From positions 124,001 through 188,000 of the forward strand of contig JAPLCB010000011.1 of the NCBI GenBank assembly GCA_026392455.1: a stretch of 64,000 bases of DNA, read 5' to 3'. This DNA is from Propionibacteriales bacterium. GTDB taxonomy: Bacteria > Actinomycetota > Actinomycetes > Propionibacteriales > Nocardioidaceae. The notes below the pieces were generated by a model, which saw only the letters and a program-made list of their open reading frames with translations, ran no database searches and had not been told where the DNA came from. A program made the position numbers and the translations under genes. Positions 57,820-64,000 of the stretch are shown piece after piece (the first letter of the stretch is position 1; each line of letters opens with the position of its first letter).

Positions 57820-59169
57820 TCAGAGACCCAACCGCTCGCGGACCACGTCGGCGAGCCGGTCTGCCACGGCCTTGGCCTGCTCGGCCGAAGCCGCCTCGAC
57901 CATCACCCGCACCAGGGGCTCCGTGCCCGAGGGTCGGAGCAGCACCCGGCCGGTGTCGCCCAGCTCGGCCTCGGCCTCGCCGACGGCGGCAGCCAGCACC
58001 TCGTCGGCGTGGGTGCGGGCCTTGTCGACGCCCGCCACGTTGACCAGCACCTGGGGCAGCCGGACCATCACCGAGGCGAGGTCGGCGATCGAGGACCCGG
58101 TGGTCGCCATCCGGTCGAGGACCTGCAGCGCGGTCAGAATGCCGTCACCGGTGGTGGCGTACTCGGAGAGGATGACGTGGCCGGACTGCTCACCGCCGAG
58201 GTTGTGGCCGGAGCTCTTCATCTCCTCCAGGACGTAGCGGTCGCCGACCGCCGTCTGGACGACCGTCACGCCGGCGGCGGTCAGCGCCTGGACGAACCCG
58301 AGGTTCGACATCACGGTGGCCACCACGGTGTCCTGGTGCAGCTTGCCCTGCTCGCGCAGGGACAGCGCCAGGATGGCGAGGATCTGGTCGCCGTCGACGA
58401 TCTGACCGGCAGCGTCGACGGCCAGGCAGCGGTCGGCGTCGCCGTCGAGGGCGAAGCCGACGTCGGCGCCGTGCTCGAGCACGGCAGCCTGCAGGACGTT
58501 GAGGTGCGTAGAACCGCAACCCTCGTTGATGTTGAGCCCGTCGGGCTCCGCGCAGATCGCGATCACCTCGGCCCCGGCGTTGCGCAGGGCCGTCGGTCCG
58601 GCCACCGACGCCGCGCCGTGGGCACAGTCGAGGACGACCTTGATGCCGGCGAGCGATCGGGTCCGGGTGCTGTCGAGGTGGGCGGCGTACTCGGCAATGG
58701 CTGTCCCGTGGGCACTGACCCGACCGACATCGCCGCCGACGGGTCGGTCCCAGGGCTCACGCAGCCGGGCCTCGATCGCGTCCTCGATGGCATCGTCGAG
58801 CTTGACGCCCCCGCGGGAGAGGAACTTGATGCCGTTGTCCGGCATCGCGTTGTGGGAGGCCGAGAGCATCACCCCGAGGTCCGCCCCCAACGAGCCGGTC
58901 AGGAAGGCGACACCCGGCGTCGGGATCTCGCCGAGCAGCAGCACGTCGACGCCCGCCGAAGCCAGGCCCGCGACCACGGCCGCCTCCAGGAACTGCCCGG
59001 AGATCCGGGTGTCCCGCCCGACCACCGCGAGCGGCCGGTGACCGGAGAAGGTGCCGCGCTCGGCCAGCACGTGCGCCGCGGAAACGGAAAGGTCCAGGGC
59101 CAGCTCCGCGGTCAGATGACCGTTCGCCAGACCCCGGACCCCGTCCGTGCCGAAAAGCTTCTGAGCCAA
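57820..59169 (-). CDS. glmM: phosphoglucosamine mutase
   Basis: 449 aa. Converts glucosamine-6-phosphate to glucosamine-1-phosphate for peptidoglycan. [12 protein letters not shown] at the N-terminus; phosphoserine loop [16 protein letters not shown] (S105); metal-binding [22 protein letters not shown] at the end. Start TTG at 59169 with AGGAG upstream. It follows rpsI by 17 bp, the typical rplM-rpsI-glmM order. Confidence 0.97.
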   Translation of the reverse strand: MAQKLFGTDGVRGLANGHLTAELALDLSVSAAHVLAERGTFSGHRPLAVVGRDTRISGQFLEAAVVAGLASAGVDVLLLGEIPTPGVAFLTGSLGADLGVMLSASHNAMPDNGIKFLSRGGVKLDDAIEDAIEARLREPWDRPVGGDVGRVSAHGTAIAEYAAHLDSTRTRSLAGIKVVLDCAHGAASVAGPTALRNAGAEVIAICAEPDGLNINEGCGSTHLNVLQAAVLEHGADVGFALDGDADRCLAVDAAGQIVDGDQILAILALSLREQGKLHQDTVVATVMSNLGFVQALTAAGVTVVQTAVGDRYVLEEMKSSGHNLGGEQSGHVILSEYATTGDGILTALQVLDRMATTGSSIADLASVMVRLPQVLVNVAGVDKARTHADEVLAAAVGEAEAELGDTGRVLLRPSGTEPLVRVMVEAASAEQAKAVADRLADVVRERLGL

Positions 59170-59186
59170 GGCTCGAAACTCCTAGA

Positions 59187-59696
59187 TCAACGCTTCGAGA
59201 ACTGCGGCGCCTTGCGGGCCTTCTTGAGACCAGCCTTCTTGCGCTCGATGACACGGGCGTCACGCGTGAGCAGCCCGGCCTTCTTCAGCGACGGCCGGTT
59301 GGCCTCGACGTCGATCTCGTTGAGGCAGCGGGCCACGCCGAGACGCAGGGCGCCGGCCTGACCGGTGATGCCACCGCCGTGGATCCGAGCGATCACGTCG
59401 AAGCGGCCCTCGAGCTGCAGGGTCGCGAACGGCTCGTTGACGACCTGCTGGTGCAGCTTGTTCGGGAAGTAGTTCTCCAGGGTGCGGCCGTTGACGGTCC
59501 ACACACCGGTGCCCGGGACGATCCGGACGCGGGCAACGGCTTCCTTGCGACGACCGGTGGCGCCGGCCGGCGCGATGGTTGCCGGGCGGGCCGGGGTCTC
59601 CAGGCTCGGAGCACTCTCGGAGGAGTACGCGACGCCGTCTTCGTTGACCTCGTAGGTCTCCTCGACTGCCTCGGTCTCGTTGATGTTCTCAGTCAC
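59187..59696 (-). CDS. rpsI: 30S ribosomal protein S9
   Basis: 169 aa, GTG at 59696. The S9 core begins at about residue 45 ([19 protein letters not shown]) and ends in the conserved [12 protein letters not shown], which contacts the P-site tRNA. Residues 1-44 are an acidic, low-complexity extension found in many Actinobacteria. It lies 27 bp after rplM. Confidence 0.97.
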   Translation of the reverse strand: MTENINETEAVEETYEVNEDGVAYSSESAPSLETPARPATIAPAGATGRRKEAVARVRIVPGTGVWTVNGRTLENYFPNKLHQQVVNEPFATLQLEGRFDVIARIHGGGITGQAGALRLGVARCLNEIDVEANRPSLKKAGLLTRDARVIERKKAGLKKARKAPQFSKR

Positions 59697-59723
59697 TTCA
59701 GGTCCTCGATCTCGCTCTAAGTC

Positions 59724-60167
59724 TTACTGGGAGATCTGGGAGATCTCGAAGGGCTTGGCCTGCTGGGCCGCGTGCGGGTGCTCCGGGCCGGAGTACACCT
59801 TGAGCTTCTTCAGCATCTGGCGACCGAGGCGGTTCTTGGGGAGCATGCCCCAGACGGCCTTCTCGATGGCCTTGCGGGCGTCCTTCTCCAGCAGCTCACC
59901 GATCGGAGTCTGGCTGAGGCCACCGGGGTAACCCGAGTGGCTGTAGGACATCTTCTGGGTGGCCTTGTTGCCCGACAGCGACACCTTGGAGGCGTTGATG
60001 ATGATGACGAAGTCACCGGTGTCGACGTGGGGGGCGAAGATGGTCTTGTGCTTGCCTCGGAGCAGCGTCGCGGCCTGGACGGCGAGCCGACCCATAACCA
60101 CGTCGGTGGCGTCAATGATGAGCCACTCGCGCTTGATGTCACCGGGCTTGGGGCTGTACGTACGCAC
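59724..60167 (-). CDS. rplM: 50S ribosomal protein L13
   Basis: 147 aa, GTG at 60167. [31 protein letters not shown] and [13 protein letters not shown] are the L13 pattern. It is an early assembly protein of the large subunit. It is the first gene of rplM-rpsI-glmM. An AAGG 7 nt upstream is the only ribosome-site candidate. Confidence 0.97.
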   Translation of the reverse strand: MRTYSPKPGDIKREWLIIDATDVVMGRLAVQAATLLRGKHKTIFAPHVDTGDFVIIINASKVSLSGNKATQKMSYSHSGYPGGLSQTPIGELLEKDARKAIEKAVWGMLPKNRLGRQMLKKLKVYSGPEHPHAAQQAKPFEISQISQ

Positions 60168-60495
60168 GTGTATGCCTTAATCCTCGTTCGTAGCCGCACC
60201 GGGAAATCCCCCGTACGACGGTGGTACTCGACTTCTGACGAACACTGCCCGGCTTCCCACGCCCGCGAGGGCGTCGTATCCGGGTCTGCACCCAGCCCCG
60301 TGCGAGGGGCGTGGCGCGGCAGGAGTCGCGACCGGTAAGACTACCGGCGTACGACGGCAAGGGTCAAAACGAGAGACAGGTTGTCGACGGACGGGACCCA
60401 GGCAATAGGTTAGGGGTGGCATCTTGTGCCGCTCCACCACCCGCGAGCGGCACCGTGACTACGCAGAGCACGACACCGAGTGCGAAGGAGCCCTT
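60168..60495. other. 328-bp intergenic region between rplM and gltA
   Basis: No gene is supported. Hairpins seen: ACGCCC/GGGCGT type in the rplM leader (60258-60275 area), CCCCTCGCACGGGG just beyond it, and GTGCCGCT/AGCGGCAC (60426-60453) in the gltA leader. TAGGTT (60405-60410) with TTGTCG 19 nt upstream is a possible gltA promoter. Confidence 0.5.
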
Positions 60496-61790
<1,295 letters not shown>

Positions 61791-61794
<4 letters not shown>

Positions 61795-62426
61795 CCTCCC
61801 ACCTCAGACGCTTCCTCGCGGCCAGTGCTGTCCCGGTTCTCCTGGGCACGCTGGCCGCGTGCGGTTCCACGTCCCGGCCCGCCGCGGCCGACCCGGGACC
61901 CGACAGCGCCAAGACCTTCTTCGGACCCGAGGGGATGGCTGTCCAGGAAGGCAAGCTGCTGGCCGTGCCCAGCACGACCCGGATGCCGATCGGCGAGTTC
62001 ACCTGCAGCCGCCCGGACCTGACGTTCCACGCCCACGCCCACCTGTCGGTGTACGTCGACGGCAGGCTCCGAGCGGTCCCGTCGACGATCGGTACCTACG
62101 AGCCCGTCATCGAGGACACCCGGACGGGTCCCCTGGTCACCGAGGCCGAGTGCTTCTACAACCTGCACACCCACGCCCAGGACGGCGTGATCCACTTCGA
62201 GGCTCCCCAACCGCGGGAGTTCACCCTCGGCCAGTTCTTCGCCGTCTGGGGGCAGCCGCTCTCCGGCAGCCAGGTCGGCCGGTTCCGCGGCCCGGTGACC
62301 GTGTACGTCGACGGGCGCCGCGACCTCGGCGATCCCGCGGAGATCGTCCTGACCGAGAAGCGGACCATCCAGCTGGTCGTCGGCAAGGACGTGCAACCGG
62401 TCCCGGTCGACTGGTCGCACTTCTAG
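61791..62426 (+). CDS. conserved lipoprotein with His motifs, function unknown
   Basis: 211 aa, GTG at 61791 overlapping the gltA stop. Lipobox LAAC (C24). The mature part has two His-rich strands, FHAHAHLSVYVDG and FYNLHTHAQDGVIHFEAP, then FTLGQFFAVWGQPL, a pattern I have seen in unnamed bacterial exported proteins. HxHxH and HTHxxD suggest metal binding (copper or zinc). Function is not known. Coupling to gltA suggests co-transcription but no pathway link is evident. Confidence 0.72.
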
Positions 62427-62459
62427 CGCGGTTCGAGCGACGCCCCGGGCGAGGACGGC

Positions 62460-62465
62460 TACCCT
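62460..62465 (+). promoter_or_regulatory. -10 box, leaderless promoter of the 84-aa gene
   Basis: TACCCT, 6 nt before the ATG at 62472. Confidence 0.4.
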
Positions 62466-62471
62466 CGGGGG

Positions 62472-62726
62472 ATGCAGCCCAGCCAGGAACCCGACGGCAC
62501 CGAACCTGAGCTGATCACGCCCGAGGACTTCCTGCCGCCGAACCCGTTCCCGCCTGACGCCCAGCGGATGGGGTTCGACCGTTACACCGGAGGGGACGCC
62601 GGCTTCCTCGCGGTGGCGTCCGCACTGGACGGCAGCAAGGTCTCGCACCGGCTCTTCGCGTACGCGCTGCTCACCCTGGTGGTCGGCTGCTTCGCGCTCA
62701 CGTTGTGGGGCCAGTACCACTACTAG
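62472..62726 (+). CDS. small membrane protein, 84 aa
   Basis: The N-terminal 58 residues are acidic and Pro-rich (ITPEDFLPPNPFPPDAQ), cytoplasmic by charge, and one helix (LFAYALLTLVVGCFALTLW) closes the protein. No family is recognised. It starts just after the gltA-lipoprotein pair with a TAnnnT box 6 nt before the ATG. It ends 12 bp before the MOSC gene. Confidence 0.7.
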   Translation: MQPSQEPDGTEPELITPEDFLPPNPFPPDAQRMGFDRYTGGDAGFLAVASALDGSKVSHRLFAYALLTLVVGCFALTLWGQYHY

Positions 62727-62738
62727 GAGGGCCACCGC

Positions 62739-63701
62739 ATGGACGTAGGGACCGTCGCCGGACTGTGGCGCTACCCGGTGAAGTCGATGGGCGGCGAGCA
62801 GGTGGAGTCGTCGACCGTGGACGGTCGCGCCTTGCACGGGGATCGGATGTGGGCGGTGCGGGACCTCGAGCTCGACGCCGTCACCACGGCGCGACGGCTG
62901 CCGGCCCTGCTCGGGTGCACGGCCCGCTTCGTCGACGAGCCACCGGCCGGTGTCGGCCCCGGTGACGTCGCCGACGTGGTCGTCACCTTCCCCGACGGCA
63001 GCCGGACCACCAGCGCCGACCGCGACGAGATGGACGCCCGGCTGAGCGACCTGGTCGGCACCCGGGTCTCCCTGGTTCCGCTGCCACCCGTGCACGACAA
63101 GGCCGCCTACCGCGGCGTGCTCGCCTCGCAGAAGGACCTGCGCCAGCAGTTCGGGATCGCCGACGACGAGCCCCTGCCGGACCTGTCGATGTTCCCGCTG
63201 CGCAAGCTCGCGGCCCTGTCGATCTACGCGACCCCCGTCGGTATCTTCGCCGACGCCTACCCCCTGCACATCGTGACCACCGCGAGCCTGCGCTGGATGG
63301 CCGCCCACGGCGGCGACTTCGACGTACGTCGGTTCCGCCCCAACATCGTCGTCGACGGTCCGCCCGACGGTCTGGCCGAGCAGGAGTGGCTCGGCGGGAC
63401 CCTCCGTGCCGGAGGCCTGCAGGCCCGGATCGAGATCCCGACGATCCGGTGCACGGTGCCCCTGCGGCACCAGGCCGACCTCCCGGCGGATCCCGCGGTG
63501 ATGCGCACGGTGTCCCGCTACGGCGACCGCTGCCTCGGGGTCTACGCCGATGTCGCCGTTCCGGGAACCCTGGCGGTCGGGGATCCGGTGGACCTCGTGC
63601 CCGCAGCGGCCCGCAACCCCGCCGCCGCGTCGCTGGGGAGGCTGGCAGACCGGGTGAAGCGGAACGCGCTGCGAACCGGCAACCGGGTCCTGCCCCGCTG
63701 A
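62739..63701 (+). CDS. MOSC domain protein
   Basis: 320 aa, ATG at 62739 with GGAGG 9 nt upstream. N-terminal beta-barrel (VAGLWRYPVKSMGGEQVES) and C-terminal MOSC domain (RPNIVVDGP, IRCTVPLRHQ, RTVSRYGDRCLGVYADV); the conserved Cys in RCLG is near where MOSC proteins bind sulfur or the molybdenum cofactor. It may be a mARC-type reductase or a sulfur carrier. No Moco genes are adjacent, so the role is open. Confidence 0.88.
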   Translation: MDVGTVAGLWRYPVKSMGGEQVESSTVDGRALHGDRMWAVRDLELDAVTTARRLPALLGCTARFVDEPPAGVGPGDVADVVVTFPDGSRTTSADRDEMDARLSDLVGTRVSLVPLPPVHDKAAYRGVLASQKDLRQQFGIADDEPLPDLSMFPLRKLAALSIYATPVGIFADAYPLHIVTTASLRWMAAHGGDFDVRRFRPNIVVDGPPDGLAEQEWLGGTLRAGGLQARIEIPTIRCTVPLRHQADLPADPAVMRTVSRYGDRCLGVYADVAVPGTLAVGDPVDLVPAAARNPAAASLGRLADRVKRNALRTGNRVLPR

Positions 63702-63711
63702 GGGCCGCCGC

Positions 63712-63717
63712 TACGTT
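63712..63717 (+). promoter_or_regulatory. -10 box, leaderless promoter of the last gene
   Basis: TACGTT, 6 nt before the GTG at 63724. Confidence 0.4.
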
Positions 63718-63723
63718 GGCACC

Positions 63724-64000
63724 GTGAACTCCTCCCTGCGCACCCCCGGCCGCCGCCTGGGCCCGGTCCTCGGCGTGCACGTGGCCCTGCTGGCCGGCGG
63801 TGCCGTTGCTCTCTCCCTCGATGCGCCCGCCCAGGGCTGGGGGGTCTTCGTCTGCGTGGTGGCCTACGTCGTCGCCCTGCTGGCAGTCTGCCGGACCACC
63901 GGCCACCGCGAGCTCCGAGCACTGGCCGGGTTCCTGGCGCTGGTGTCGGTGTTCCAGGTCCTGCCGGACTGGGTGCTCGCCGACCTGGTCGGCACCCTGC
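63724..64000 (+). CDS. membrane protein, 3' part beyond the window
   Basis: GTG at 63724 opens a frame that runs to the window end (92 codons, no stop). It has three hydrophobic stretches (LGPVLGVHVALLAGGAVAL, WGVFVCVVAYVVALLAV, LAGFLALVSVFQVLP), so it is a membrane protein. The family is not recognised. TACGTT 6 nt upstream suggests a leaderless start. It is 22 bp after the MOSC gene on the same strand. Confidence 0.6.
   Translation, partial: MNSSLRTPGRRLGPVLGVHVALLAGGAVALSLDAPAQGWGVFVCVVAYVVALLAVCRTTGHRELRALAGFLALVSVFQVLPDWVLADLVGTL

Overview
The window is a GC-rich (about 70% by eye) actinobacterial chromosome segment, most likely from Nocardioidaceae (Nocardioides-like). This rests on mycothiol-type formaldehyde metabolism, actinobacterial versions of eno-ftsB-DUF501-ppx, a DUF222/HNH (13E12-type) gene, groES with a CIRCE operator, GTG/TTG starts, many 1-8 nt stop/start overlaps, and frequent TAnnnT boxes 5-7 nt upstream of start codons (leaderless promoters). 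The assignment is an inference; no rRNA is present.

Layout. 1-6.9 kb: secreted glycan enzymes (partial GH5 endoglycoceramidase-like, GH6, GH16), a solitary D12 adenine methylase and an NlpC/P60 hydrolase behind a c-di-AMP (ydaO/yuaA) riboswitch. 6.8-9.4 kb: an unusual class I tRNA with anticodon UAA, def, an ACT-domain gene and a DUF222/HNH endonuclease. 9.4-18.6 kb: housekeeping on the minus strand (yihY, ppx, DUF501, ftsB, eno, mazG, SurA-like lipoprotein, mfd). 18.7-22.2 kb: lytic transglycosylase translationally coupled to an orphan pstB, then glpD. 22.2-26.4 kb: arsenic island (arsI divergent from arsR-aquaporin-arsC-arsC, then an ArsP/YraQ-type permease and a thioredoxin-like protein). 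26.4-30 kb: guaB3 and guaB separated by a 138-bp inverted-repeat element, and an ACT protein. 30-34 kb: fatty-acid/sterol hydroxylase with divergent TetR, a flippase and an acyltransferase-like gene. 34-36.3 kb: groES-groEL with CIRCE and a tandem-repeat leader. 36.3-43.4 kb: methyltransferase, second GH16, SRPBCC/ArsR pair, MBL hydrolase plus S-(hydroxymethyl)mycothiol dehydrogenase, ECF sigma factor and its membrane partner. 43.4-51.2 kb: an overlapping minus-strand chain tsaD-rimI-tsaB-(GNAT-tsaE)-alr-nnr-acpS-glmS. 51.3-54.6 kb: coaA and a methyltransferase, then a rearranged site where bluB is truncated and a lipoprotein-metzincin-lipoprotein cassette follows. 54.6-64 kb: enoyl-CoA hydratase, MMPL transporter, rplM-rpsI-glmM, gltA, lipoprotein and MOSC genes.

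How it works together. The arsenic genes form a coherent pathway: ArsC reduces arsenate, the aquaporin can pass arsenite, ArsI cleaves methylarsenite and the permease may export organoarsenicals; no ArsB or ACR3 pump is present. The tsa genes make the t6A tRNA modification. alr, glmS and glmM supply cell-wall precursors, and NlpC/P60 and the transglycosylase remodel the wall.

The points I consider most unusual are the bluB/metzincin scar at 52.9-54.6 kb, the class I tRNA with a UAA anticodon, the 138-bp inverted-repeat element abutting guaB, and the four 16-bp repeats in the groES leader.
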